Part shown: piece after piece, positions 26,191 to 35,438 of the stretch
How the letters are laid out: every line of letters begins with the position of its first letter
Numbering within the stretch: position 1 is the first letter of the stretch
Source: Pseudomonas sp. PDM16
GTDB lineage: Bacteria; Pseudomonadota; Gammaproteobacteria; Pseudomonadales; Pseudomonadaceae
Assembly: GCF_014851865.1 (NCBI RefSeq)
Contig: NZ_JACVAM010000006.1
Span: forward strand, 124,001 to 188,000
Direction of reading: 5' to 3'
Length of the DNA: 64,000 nucleotides
Program-made: the position numbers and the translations under genes
The notes under the pieces: generated by a model
Seen by the model: only the letters and a program-made list of their open reading frames with translations
Database searches by the model: none
What the model was told of the DNA's origin: nothing

Positions 26191-28140
26191 TCAGATGCGC
26201 AGGGCCACGCCCAGACGCAATTCACGACCCGGTTCGTCGGCGCCGCGCACACCTTCGTAATCGGTGATGTGCTCGAAATCTTCGTTGCTGGCGTGATCCA
26301 GGTAGGTCTTGTCGAAGACGTTCTTCAGGGTCAGGGTCAGCGCCAGGCGGTCGTCCTGCATCGGCTGCCATTCGGCGTACAGGTCATGCACGCCGTAACC
26401 CGGTTTGTCGACTTCGCCGACGCCGGTGTCGAGGCCATCGATGGCCTGGACGAAGCGCCCCTGCCAGCCGAACGACAGGTTGTCGTTCATGCGGTAGTCG
26501 GCAAAGGTGGTCCAAGTATCGCCGATGCTGGTGCCCAGGCCGTTGTACTCGTAGACGTTGAGGCGCTCGCCATCGACGCGGGCGTCGTTGTGGTGATAGC
26601 TCAGGCCCACGCTCAGGCGCTGCCAGTGGTAGGCACTCTGCAGCAGTACGCCCTTGCTCTTCAGGTCACCGACGTTGACGTACAGGTTGGGCCGGCCGAG
26701 CGGGTCGGCAATGGCGTCCTCGATGCGGGTGACGTAGCCCTTGGCCGACAGTTCCAGGCCGCCGAGGCGGTATTCGGCGCCGACTTCGCTGGTCTTGGCC
26801 TTCTCCGCCTTGAGGTCCGGATCGTTGCCGGAGGAATCCAGCTTGAACGCATCGCGCACCTGCGGGCCACGCAGGGCCTCGGCGTAGCCGGCGAGCAGGG
26901 CCAGCTCCGAGGTCAGCTGGTAGCGCAGGCTAAGGTTGGGGCTGACGCCGTCGTCGTCGAAGCTCTGTTCGTCGCGGTCATCCAGCTCGTAGCGATCGTA
27001 GCGCAGCCCGGCACCGAGCAGCAGGCGCTCGGTGACCTGGTAGGCGTCCTGCAGGTAGAGGCCGGTGACGTTGCCGGTCTCGCTGTCCAGCGAGCGGTCG
27101 CCGGCCGGGCCGAGGGTGCCCTTGTCGTCGCGGTAGTCGACGCCGTAGGTCAGGCTGTGATTGCCGATGTGGCTGGTGTTGCGCAGGTCGAAGCCGTCGC
27201 TGCGGGTGGTGCCGTAGTACAGGCCGAAGCGGCCGTCCTGCTCCAGCTCGGTCTCGGTGTGGTAGGCGGTCAGCTCAGCATCCAGCAGCGGGTTGTCCTT
27301 GGACTGGAAGGCGTAGTTGAGGGTCCAGGTCTCGCGCTCGGTGCTCAGTGGGTACAGCGGATTGAAGCCGCTGACGATCCACTGCGGGCGCTGGGTGCGC
27401 TCGCCGTCGTCGTGGCGCTGCTCGTAGCTCAGGCGCAGGGTCTGCTCCTCGCTGAGCTTGCCGACCAGCTTGGCGTAGCCGAGCTTCTGCCGCGCGCCGG
27501 TGCCGAACACGTCGTCGTTGTCGCCGTTCTCGTAGTCGTTCTGGTCCTGGTAGCTGCCCACGGCCAGGGCCGACCAGTCCTCGTTGAAGCGGCCGAACAC
27601 GCTGGCGCTGGTCTTGTAGCCTTCGCCATTGCTGAAGTAGCCGCTCTTGAGCAGCGCGCCGGCCTGCTCGCCTTCACGCAGCAGGTCGTCCGGGTCCTTG
27701 GTCACGAAACGAATCGAGCCGCCCAGGGCGCCGGGGCCGGCGGTGGCATCGCCGGTGCCAGCCTGCACCTCGGCGCGTTTGAGCAGCTCCGGCTCGATGC
27801 CGATGCGCCCGGTGTGGTGGAAGGTCTGCCCGGCCTGCTGGGCGCCGTCGATGCTGATGTTCAGCAGGGTGTCTTCCATGCCGCGCAGGTAGAGCTTCTG
27901 CGCCACACCGGCGCCACCGCCGACGGTGACCTCGGGGTTGGACTCGAACACGTCCTGCAGGTCGTTGGCCTGGAAGTGCTCCAGCTGCTCGACCTCAACC
28001 GTCTCGGCGCGGTCGGTCTGGCCGCTGATCTCGACGGCCTCCAGTGCCAGGGCCGGGTCTTCTACCTCGGCGGCCTGGGCCAGGCCGGCGGCCAGCAGGG
28101 CGGCGGCGAGCAGGGAAAGACGGAAGGGGCGGTACTGCAT
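26191..28140 (-). CDS. TonB-dependent outer-membrane siderophore receptor controlled by an adjacent two-component system
   Basis: 649 residues with a signal peptide (about 1-23, ending GLAQAAEV). The plug includes LQDVFESNPEVTVGGG, LYLRGMEDTLLNISIDG and the conserved GPGALGGSIRFVTKDP, then a barrel with the C-terminal motif LTLKNVFDKTYLDH. The ligand cannot be read from sequence; the short plug resembles CirA/colicin-type and haem-type receptors more than Fiu. It is the third gene after a response regulator and kinase on the same strand, an arrangement like pfeRS-pfeA and pirRS-pirA. A Fur-like box lies 19 bp upstream, and a clear terminator follows. Confidence 0.88.
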   Translation of the reverse strand: MQYRPFRLSLLAAALLAAGLAQAAEVEDPALALEAVEISGQTDRAETVEVEQLEHFQANDLQDVFESNPEVTVGGGAGVAQKLYLRGMEDTLLNISIDGAQQAGQTFHHTGRIGIEPELLKRAEVQAGTGDATAGPGALGGSIRFVTKDPDDLLREGEQAGALLKSGYFSNGEGYKTSASVFGRFNEDWSALAVGSYQDQNDYENGDNDDVFGTGARQKLGYAKLVGKLSEEQTLRLSYEQRHDDGERTQRPQWIVSGFNPLYPLSTERETWTLNYAFQSKDNPLLDAELTAYHTETELEQDGRFGLYYGTTRSDGFDLRNTSHIGNHSLTYGVDYRDDKGTLGPAGDRSLDSETGNVTGLYLQDAYQVTERLLLGAGLRYDRYELDDRDEQSFDDDGVSPNLSLRYQLTSELALLAGYAEALRGPQVRDAFKLDSSGNDPDLKAEKAKTSEVGAEYRLGGLELSAKGYVTRIEDAIADPLGRPNLYVNVGDLKSKGVLLQSAYHWQRLSVGLSYHHNDARVDGERLNVYEYNGLGTSIGDTWTTFADYRMNDNLSFGWQGRFVQAIDGLDTGVGEVDKPGYGVHDLYAEWQPMQDDRLALTLTLKNVFDKTYLDHASNEDFEHITDYEGVRGADEPGRELRLGVALRI

Positions 28141-28158
28141 GGGTTGGCCTCAACTTCA

Positions 28159-28177
28159 GATGTGAATTCTTCTCAAC
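28159..28177. promoter_or_regulatory. probable Fur box upstream of the TonB receptor
   Basis: Minus-strand GTTGAGAAGAATTCACATC agrees with the Pseudomonas Fur pattern AATGAGAATGATTCTCATT at 13 of 19 positions. It occupies the 87-bp gap between the kinase stop and the receptor start, so the receptor probably has its own iron-regulated promoter besides the operon one. Confidence 0.5.
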
Positions 28178-28227
28178 TGAGAAATATTCGCCTCAAGCAG
28201 AGCGGGAGGAAATCACTTTTACAACTG

Positions 28228-29556
28228 TTACGCGCCTGGCAACTGCAGCTCCAGCTGCAGGCCACCGCTCTCCAGGTTGCGCGCCAGGATGCGCCCGCCG
28301 GTGGCCTGCACCTGGCGTTCGGCCAGGGCCAGGCCGAGGCCAAAACCGGCACGCTCGCCGGACACGCGGAAGAACGGGCGGAAGATGCGCTCCAGCCACT
28401 GCTCCGGCACGCCTGGGCCCTGGTCGGTGACGATCAGGCGGAAGCCACGCTCGCCAGGCTCCAGCGCCACCCGCACCTCGCCGCCCGGTGGCGTGTGATC
28501 CAGGGCGTTGCGCACCACGTTCTCGATGGCCTGGCCCAGGGCTCGCTGGCTGGTTCCAGTCAATGGTGCCTCGCCGGGCAACTCGGCGACCAGGCGGCGG
28601 TCGGGGAACTCGAAGCGCGCATCGTCGAGGATGCTGTCGACCAGCTCGGTGAGGTCGAGGGTCTCGTCGCGTAATTCAGGGCGCTCGTTTTCCAGCCAGC
28701 CCAGGGTCAGGGCATCCTCGACCAGGCGACGCATCTCGCCGCATTCGCCACGGATGCGCTCGAGCAGGCGGTCGTTGCCCGGGTCCTGCTCGGCCAGGCT
28801 GACCGCCATCTCGATGCGCGTCAGCGGCGTGCGCAGCTCGTGGGACATATCGGCCAGGCGCTGGCGCTGGTCAATGATCAGTTGCCCGGTGCGCTCGGCC
28901 ATGGCGTCGAAGGTCGCCGCCAGGCTGGCCAGCTCGTCGTTGCGCGAGCCGAGCAACGAGCGCACGCGCACGCCGTAACCGCCCTCGGCGAACTGCCGGG
29001 TCGCCTGCTCCAGGCGCCCAAGCGGCTGCATCAGGTGGCGATAGAGCAGCCAGCACACGCCCACCAACATGGCCAGCGGCACCACGAACTGCAGCAGCAG
29101 CCAGACCTGGTGCCAATACAGGCCGGGGCGCATGCGCTGCGGCAGGATGATCAGGAAGTGGGTTTTGCCGTCGGCGAACGGCAGATCCATGATCGGGTTC
29201 TCCGGGAAGTACAGGTGGATCTTCCAGGACACGTCGCGGCCCAGGCTGAAGCCCTCGGTGAAGCGCTCGTTGAGCACGCTACCGGCCAGCGGATGCACCT
29301 CGGACTCGACCACCGCCGCCCAGGTCTGCTCCTGTTCCTGCAGGGTGGCCAGCCAGCGCGCCAACGCATCGTGATCGCCGGCCCGGTACAGAGCCTCGGC
29401 CTGGGCGCCATAGTGGCGCAGGGTCTGCTGGTGTTCGGCATCGATGAAGCTCATGCGCTCCTCGGTCTGCCAGGCCAGCCGGGCGATCAGCCAGAACAGC
29501 AGCACGCTGCCGACGGCGATGACGATGCACAGCTTCCAGAACAGTTGCCGTTTCAT
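28228..29556 (-). CDS. iron-associated sensor histidine kinase (PfeS/PirS-like)
   Basis: 442 residues. TM1 (about 8-28) and TM2 (about 152-172) flank a periplasmic sensor of about 125 residues. A HAMP domain (172-224) is followed by the H-box His239 in DMSHELRTPLTR, the N-box ENVVRNALDHTP and G-boxes TDQGPGVP and GFGLGLAL. It presumably senses the ferric siderophore or its transport and activates the receptor gene through the adjacent regulator. The start overlaps the regulator stop as ATGA; longer upstream frames are out of register with the regulator. Confidence 0.9.
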   Translation of the reverse strand: MKRQLFWKLCIVIAVGSVLLFWLIARLAWQTEERMSFIDAEHQQTLRHYGAQAEALYRAGDHDALARWLATLQEQEQTWAAVVESEVHPLAGSVLNERFTEGFSLGRDVSWKIHLYFPENPIMDLPFADGKTHFLIILPQRMRPGLYWHQVWLLLQFVVPLAMLVGVCWLLYRHLMQPLGRLEQATRQFAEGGYGVRVRSLLGSRNDELASLAATFDAMAERTGQLIIDQRQRLADMSHELRTPLTRIEMAVSLAEQDPGNDRLLERIRGECGEMRRLVEDALTLGWLENERPELRDETLDLTELVDSILDDARFEFPDRRLVAELPGEAPLTGTSQRALGQAIENVVRNALDHTPPGGEVRVALEPGERGFRLIVTDQGPGVPEQWLERIFRPFFRVSGERAGFGLGLALAERQVQATGGRILARNLESGGLQLELQLPGA

Positions 29557-30251
29557 GCGAAGGCGTACCCGCGGCCATGCAGGGTCTGCAGGCGGTCGGC
29601 GCCGAGGCCGGCCTCGACCAGGCGCCGGCGGATGCGGCTGACGTGCATGTCCAGGCCGCGGTCGTAGCTGCTGTATTCGCGCTCCAGCACCACGCGATAC
29701 AGATACGGCTTGCTCAGCGCCTCGCCGCGCTGGCTGACCAGTTGCCAGAGCAGGCGAAACTGGATCGGCGTCAGCGTCAGCTGGCATTCGCCGACCCGCG
29801 CCTGCTGGGCGTGGCGGTCCAGGTGCAGTTCATCGACCTGCAGGCTGCTGGGCTGCCCGCCCCGGGAGGCCTCGACCGGGCGGGTGCGACGCAGCACCGC
29901 GTCGATGCGCAGTTGCAGCTCGGTGATGTTGAATGGCTTGGGCAGATAGTCGTCAGCGCCGTGGCGTAGACCACGGATGCGTTCCTCCTCGGCGCCGCAG
30001 GCGGTGAGCATGATCACCGGCGTCTGCTGCTGTTCACGCAGGCGGCGCAGCACCACCAGGCCACTGATGTCCGGCAGCAGCACGTCGAGCAGCACCAGGT
30101 CGGGCTGCTCCTCCAGCGCCATGACCAGGCCGTCCTCGCCCAGGTGGCTGCAACGGGTGGCATAGCCCTGGCCGCGCAGCAGCTCGCCGAGCTGGGCGCA
30201 CAGAGTGGTGTCGTCCTCGATAATGAGGATGCGGGCCAGGTGGCTGGTCAT
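29553..30251 (-). CDS. OmpR/PhoB-family response regulator (PfeR/PirR-like)
   Basis: 232 residues. The receiver has Asp56 in LLDVLLPD, acidic pair IIEDD and Lys in LPKPFN. The winged-helix output domain (about 130-230) has LTPIQFRLLWQLVSQ and HVSRIRRRLVEAG, ending in LHGRGYAFA. It is expected to activate the TonB receptor gene. A palindromic Fur box begins 20 bp upstream of its start, so the sensing system itself is iron-repressed. The start at 30251 (MTSHLARIL) is preferred over an extension of six residues. Confidence 0.9.
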   Translation of the reverse strand: MTSHLARILIIEDDTTLCAQLGELLRGQGYATRCSHLGEDGLVMALEEQPDLVLLDVLLPDISGLVVLRRLREQQQTPVIMLTACGAEEERIRGLRHGADDYLPKPFNITELQLRIDAVLRRTRPVEASRGGQPSSLQVDELHLDRHAQQARVGECQLTLTPIQFRLLWQLVSQRGEALSKPYLYRVVLEREYSSYDRGLDMHVSRIRRRLVEAGLGADRLQTLHGRGYAFA

Positions 30252-30270
30252 GCGCGAAGTCCGAAGCATT

Positions 30271-30289
30271 AAAGAGAATAATTCTCATA
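30271..30289. promoter_or_regulatory. Fur box upstream of the response regulator
   Basis: AAAGAGAATAATTCTCATA contains the perfect palindrome GAGAATAATTCTC (30274-30286), the Pseudomonas Fur core. It lies 20 bp from the regulator start. Confidence 0.8.
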
Positions 30290-30380
30290 CAGAAGATGCT
30301 CCGACGCAAAGCACAACGAAGTCCAAGCGTGGATCGGACAGACGCCCGGCTCCGATTCGGCCAGAGATCGCGATTCCCGT

Positions 30381-30386
30381 TATAAT
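30381..30386 (+). promoter_or_regulatory. -10 element TATAAT for prfC
   Basis: Consensus TATAAT 67 bp upstream of the prfC ATG. No good -35 hexamer is visible at 17 bp. Confidence 0.45.
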
Positions 30387-30452
30387 CCCGCGCTTTTCGG
30401 GGCGCCCGGCCATGCCCGGCGCCCGCCATCGATTCCAGTCAGGCACGCACAC

Positions 30453-32036
<1,584 letters not shown>

Positions 32037-32051
32037 TGCGAAGTTGATCCG

Positions 32052-32085
32052 AAAACGCCCCGGCCACTGCCAGGGCGTTTTGTTT
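32052..32085 (+). terminator. rho-independent terminator of prfC
   Basis: Stem AAAACGCCC/GGGCGTTTT with a 12-nt loop, followed by GTTTG. Confidence 0.9.
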
Positions 32086-32130
32086 GTGCGGAGCGGTTTT
32101 TCATAGAAGCGGGCCCACCGCGCACTCTGA

Positions 32131-32156
32131 CTCCCTCTCCCTATGGGAGAGGGGAG
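32131..32156. repeat. CCCTCTCCC-TAT-GGGAGAGGG hairpin, terminator-like repeat
   Basis: Perfect 9-bp stem (32133-32141 with 32145-32153) one base beyond the stop of the minus-strand exonuclease gene. The same stem sequence occurs at 63850-63872 with a different loop. It has no T-run on the minus strand. Confidence 0.6.
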
Positions 32157-32762
32157 TTACGCGCCGACTTTCAGCAGCGTGCGCACCTTGGCCGCCGAAA
32201 GCTTCTGCAGGCCGCACAGGCAGTCGTGGTCGGCGCGGATATCATGGCGCTCCCACAACAGCGCCTGCAGGTGCAGGGTCAGGTTGGCCGCCATCTCGGC
32301 GTCGGCCAGCGCGCGGTGGGCCTGGCCGGTGCTGGGCAGGCCCACCCAGCGGTTGAGGTTGCCCAGGCTGTGGCTCGGCGCCTCCGGCAGCAAACGGCGC
32401 GACAGCAGCAGCGAGCAGGCGAAGTCGCGACCACGGCGACGGCCCACCTGGCCCAGCTCGGCATCCCAGAACTTCGCGTCGAACGCCGCGTTATGCGCCA
32501 GCATCGGCGCATCGCCAACGAACTCGGCGACTTCCGCCATCACCTCGGCCACCGGCGGTGCACTGCGCAACATGGCATTGCTGATGCCGGTCAGCTGTTC
32601 GATGAACGGCGGCACCCAGGCGCCGGCATTCATCAGACTTTGGTAGCGGGCGACGATGTGCCCATCCTCGATCATGGCCACGCCGATCTCGGTCGGTCGC
32701 GCGCCCTGGGCCGGCGACATGCCAGTGGTTTCGAAGTCGATCACGGCGATGCGTTCGGGCAT
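32157..32762 (-). CDS. DnaQ-like 3'-5' exonuclease domain protein
   Basis: 201 residues of the DEDDh exonuclease family. ExoI is VIDFETTGMSP (Asp9/Glu11), ExoII includes AHNAAFDAKF, and ExoIII is HRALADAEMAA with the His and Asp of the DEDDh set. The substrate is unknown; such stand-alone domains act on DNA or RNA ends. The C-terminal Cys pair DHDCLCGL may be structural. It lies 25 bp downstream of the NYN-domain gene, so the two putative nucleases probably share a transcript. Confidence 0.85.
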   Translation of the reverse strand: MPERIAVIDFETTGMSPAQGARPTEIGVAMIEDGHIVARYQSLMNAGAWVPPFIEQLTGISNAMLRSAPPVAEVMAEVAEFVGDAPMLAHNAAFDAKFWDAELGQVGRRRGRDFACSLLLSRRLLPEAPSHSLGNLNRWVGLPSTGQAHRALADAEMAANLTLHLQALLWERHDIRADHDCLCGLQKLSAAKVRTLLKVGA

Positions 32763-32787
32763 CGGTCTTCCTCAGTTCTTCAACAGT

Positions 32788-33267
32788 TCAGTTTTTCAAC
32801 AGCAGTGCGCCCTCGACCGGCACAAAGCGGTCGGCAGCGCGAATCAGCGAATTGGCGGTGAGCCCGGCCACGCCATACACGGTACTGGCAACATCTCGGC
32901 GCTCGCGCACCCGCTGCAGCAGCAGGTCGAAGTCGCCATCGCCGGACGCCAGCACCACCTCGTCCACCCGCTCGGCGGCCTCCATCACATCCAGGGTGAT
33001 GCCGACGTCCCAGTCGCCCTTGGCCGAACCATCGCTGCGCTGGATGTAGGGCTTGAGCATCACCTCGAAACCGAGGTTGCGCAGGATCTGCTGAAACTGG
33101 CGCTGCTTGGCATCGCCACGGTCGATGGCATAGGCGCGCGCCTCAACGATCTCGCCAGCGGCCGCCACCTGGCGCCACAGCTCGGCGTAGTGGAAGTGGC
33201 AGCCATGGGCCTGGCGCACGGTGTAATAGAGGTTCTGCACATCGGCGAACAGGGCGATTCTTTTCAC
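32788..33267 (-). CDS. NYN (LabA/DUF88-type PIN-like) domain protein, putative RNase
   Basis: 159 residues from a GTG start at KRIALFADVQNLYYT, the canonical N terminus of LabA-like NYN proteins. Acidic metal-site residues are Asp9 in FADVQN, Asp in KGDWDVGITLD and the ASGDGDFDLLL motif. The fold is that of metal-dependent RNases, but cellular targets are unknown. No good ribosome site precedes the GTG; the only upstream ATG would add 37 unrelated residues. It is divergent from the yciC-like gene. Confidence 0.82.
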   Translation of the reverse strand: MKRIALFADVQNLYYTVRQAHGCHFHYAELWRQVAAAGEIVEARAYAIDRGDAKQRQFQQILRNLGFEVMLKPYIQRSDGSAKGDWDVGITLDVMEAAERVDEVVLASGDGDFDLLLQRVRERRDVASTVYGVAGLTANSLIRAADRFVPVEGALLLKN

Positions 33268-33346
33268 GAGACACGGCCGGACGAAAGGAGCGGCATTATG
33301 CGCTATTGGCCAGCATGTTCGTTGCCCCCGGCCATCGGCTAAAGTG

Positions 33347-33358
33347 ACTTCATGAAGT
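33347..33358. promoter_or_regulatory. 12-bp palindrome ACTTCATGAAGT in a divergent promoter region
   Basis: Perfect palindrome 19 bp upstream of the YciC-like gene and 79 bp upstream of the NYN gene. Possible operator; no regulator is adjacent. Confidence 0.25.
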
Positions 33359-33377
33359 ACTGCCACGATGCCTGCCA

Positions 33378-34052
33378 ATGAATCCGCTTACCGTTCTGCG
33401 CGACTCCTTTCACTTCTTCAGTCGCCACCTGGCCAGCATCGCGCCGCTGTGCCTGCCGCTGATCGCCGTCGAGTGCCTGGTACGGGCGCTCATCTCGGGA
33501 CTGGCCGATGCGGGGCATGTACCTGCCTATGAACTGCTGGTCGGGCTGTTCTTCTATCCGCTGTACAGCGCCGCATTGATCCTCTACCTCGATGCTCGCA
33601 GCCAGGGCCAGCGCCCCAGCGCACGCAACCTGCTGGCCGCCGCGGTGCAGATGTGGCCGCCGTTTGCCGTGCTGGCCGGGTTGACCACCCTGCTGATCAT
33701 GCTCAGTGGCGCGCTACTGCTGCCACTGGCGTTGTGGGTGATGGTCAAGCTGGCCTTCGCTGAATACTTCCTGGTGCTGCGCGGCGCCTCCCCCCTGCAG
33801 GCCATGCGCGAAAGTTTCCTCCTCAGCGCCGGCCACTTCTGGTCACTACTGGCCTGTGTGCTGCTGGTGATAGTGCCGCTGTGGCTGCTGGACGACTGGA
33901 CCCTGCAGCTGCTCGGCGAACAGACGGATACGGTCGGTAGCCTGCTGCTGGACATCGTCAATGGCTTCCTGCAGCTGTTCTCCAGCGTGGTGCTGTTCCG
34001 CTGCTACATGCTGTGCAGTCAGAGGCCGACCGAAGACAGCCACAGTAGCTGA
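33378..34052 (+). CDS. YciC-family integral membrane protein
   Basis: 224 residues with five or six hydrophobic segments (about 20-38, 52-70, 98-125, 150-168, 190-210). The N-terminal MNPLTVLRDSFHFFSRHL and the AFAEYFLVLRGASPLQAMRESF stretch, read in parts, fit the UPF0259/YciC family. Its role in the inner membrane is unknown. It stands alone, transcribed away from the NYN gene. Confidence 0.7.
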   Translation: MNPLTVLRDSFHFFSRHLASIAPLCLPLIAVECLVRALISGLADAGHVPAYELLVGLFFYPLYSAALILYLDARSQGQRPSARNLLAAAVQMWPPFAVLAGLTTLLIMLSGALLLPLALWVMVKLAFAEYFLVLRGASPLQAMRESFLLSAGHFWSLLACVLLVIVPLWLLDDWTLQLLGEQTDTVGSLLLDIVNGFLQLFSSVVLFRCYMLCSQRPTEDSHSS

Positions 34053-34123
34053 CTATGCCGACAGAAAAACCACCGATCCGCTGCTAGGCTTTGAACGTCC
34101 GACTTCCCTGAGAAGAATCCTCC

Positions 34124-34558
34124 ATGTCCGAACAGAACCCCAGCATCCTGTCTCACGTTTCCATCGGCACGAACCAGTTCGATCAGGCTGTGGCCTTCTA
34201 CGACAGGGTGTTGGCCACTCTCGGCTGCAAGCGCATTCTCGAGCACCCTGGCGCCATGGCATGGGGCCGCGAGTACCCGGAGTTCTGGGTGCAGGCACCC
34301 ATCGACGGCCAGCCTGCCAATGTCGGCAACGGCACCCACTTCGGCTTCGTCGCTCCGGACAAGCAGGCGGTGCACGCCTTCTACGAGGCGGCGCTGGAAG
34401 CCGGCGCCAGCCCGGACGGGCCGCCCGGACCACGCCCTCACTACGGAGAGCCCTATTACGGCTGCTTCGTGCGTGACCTGGACGGCCATAAGATCGAGGC
34501 AGCGTATTGGGACATGGAGCTGGTCTACGAGTTGTATGTCGAGCCGCACGATCACTGA
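34124..34558 (+). CDS. VOC-superfamily (glyoxalase/bleomycin-resistance fold) protein
   Basis: 144 residues with paired beta-alpha-beta-beta-beta modules. It opens with ILSHVSIGTNQFDQAVAFYD and contains the second-module HFGFVAPDKQAVHAFY and FVRDLDGHKIEAAYWD. Metal ligands may be His12, His72 and Glu124. The reaction is unknown; family members include lyases, dioxygenases and resistance proteins. No operon partner. Confidence 0.8.
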   Translation: MSEQNPSILSHVSIGTNQFDQAVAFYDRVLATLGCKRILEHPGAMAWGREYPEFWVQAPIDGQPANVGNGTHFGFVAPDKQAVHAFYEAALEAGASPDGPPGPRPHYGEPYYGCFVRDLDGHKIEAAYWDMELVYELYVEPHDH

Positions 34559-34690
34559 GTAGACGGCCTCGATATTGCCCCCCGCGGACGCGGGCCGGGC
34601 ACCGCTTTCGAACTATGGACAAAGCCGACCGCTGCCTCCATGCTCGAATCGAAGCGAACAACAAGACGGCCTCGAGCCGCGCGGTAGTGA

Positions 34691-35431
34691 ATGCGCAGAA
34701 TTTTTCCAACTGTCCTGCTGGCTTGGTTGTTCTCTGCCGGCGCCCTGGCCGAGAAAGCGCCTGCCGAACCGGCTATCGTCGTGGGCTATTACGAGTTCCC
34801 ACCCTATACCTGGACTGCCGAGGACGGTACGCCGAGCGGCTCGGTGCTGACCCTGACCGAGCGCTTGCTGCGGCAGGCGGGGTACCGTGGCGAATACAGG
34901 TCGCTGCCTGGCGCGCGACTATATGCGGGGCTGCAGGACGGCAGCGTGCAACTCTGGCCCGGAGCCGGCGGCAAGGCCGAACTGATCGGTCATACCTACG
35001 AAGCTCGCCACGCCATGGGCCACTTCAACCTGGCGCTCTACCACCGCCAGGACGTGCAGGCACCGACGCTACCGGACGGTCTGCGCGGCAAGGGAGTGAT
35101 TGTGATCAGTGGCTACAGCTACTGGAAACAGATCAACGATCTGCTGACGGACCCTGGGATGGGCATCAGCATTCACCGCACCAGCACTCACGCCTCCGCC
35201 CTGGAAATGTTGCTGCGAAAGCGTGGCGACTATCTGCTCGACTACCAGGCACCGGTGGAACAGGTACGTAAAGAGCTCGGCCTCTCGCCACTTCCCTATA
35301 TCGTGCTGCAGCGTCTGGAGTCACGACTCATCGCGTCTCGCCATGCGCCCGGGAGCCTGGGCCTGCTGGAGAAGCTCGACCGCGCCTACGAAGAATTGCA
35401 GGCCGCCGGCGAAGACCTCAGGGTCGAATGA
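34691..35431 (+). CDS. periplasmic solute-binding family 3-like protein (orphan)
   Basis: 246 residues with a signal peptide (about 1-20, LLAWLFSAGALAEK). It has a two-lobe SBP_bac_3 pattern: VVGYYEFPPYTWTAEDG, then GSVLTLTERLLRQAGY and a hinge near GVIVISGYSYWKQ. No transporter genes are nearby, so it may be a sensor or a stand-alone binding protein. Ligand unknown. It is convergent with hrpB, 7 bp away. Confidence 0.75.
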   Translation: MRRIFPTVLLAWLFSAGALAEKAPAEPAIVVGYYEFPPYTWTAEDGTPSGSVLTLTERLLRQAGYRGEYRSLPGARLYAGLQDGSVQLWPGAGGKAELIGHTYEARHAMGHFNLALYHRQDVQAPTLPDGLRGKGVIVISGYSYWKQINDLLTDPGMGISIHRTSTHASALEMLLRKRGDYLLDYQAPVEQVRKELGLSPLPYIVLQRLESRLIASRHAPGSLGLLEKLDRAYEELQAAGEDLRVE

Positions 35432-35438
35432 GCGCCTC

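Noticed and set aside
26269..28674. 801-codon plus-strand frame antisense to the TonB receptor and kinase
   Set aside because: It has Ala/Val/Gly-rich composition, no ribosome site and no domain. The minus-strand receptor is complete.
29557..29787. 77-residue N-terminal extension of the sensor kinase
   Set aside because: It overlaps the response regulator in another frame and is Pro/Arg-rich; the ATGA overlap start at 29556 is convincing.
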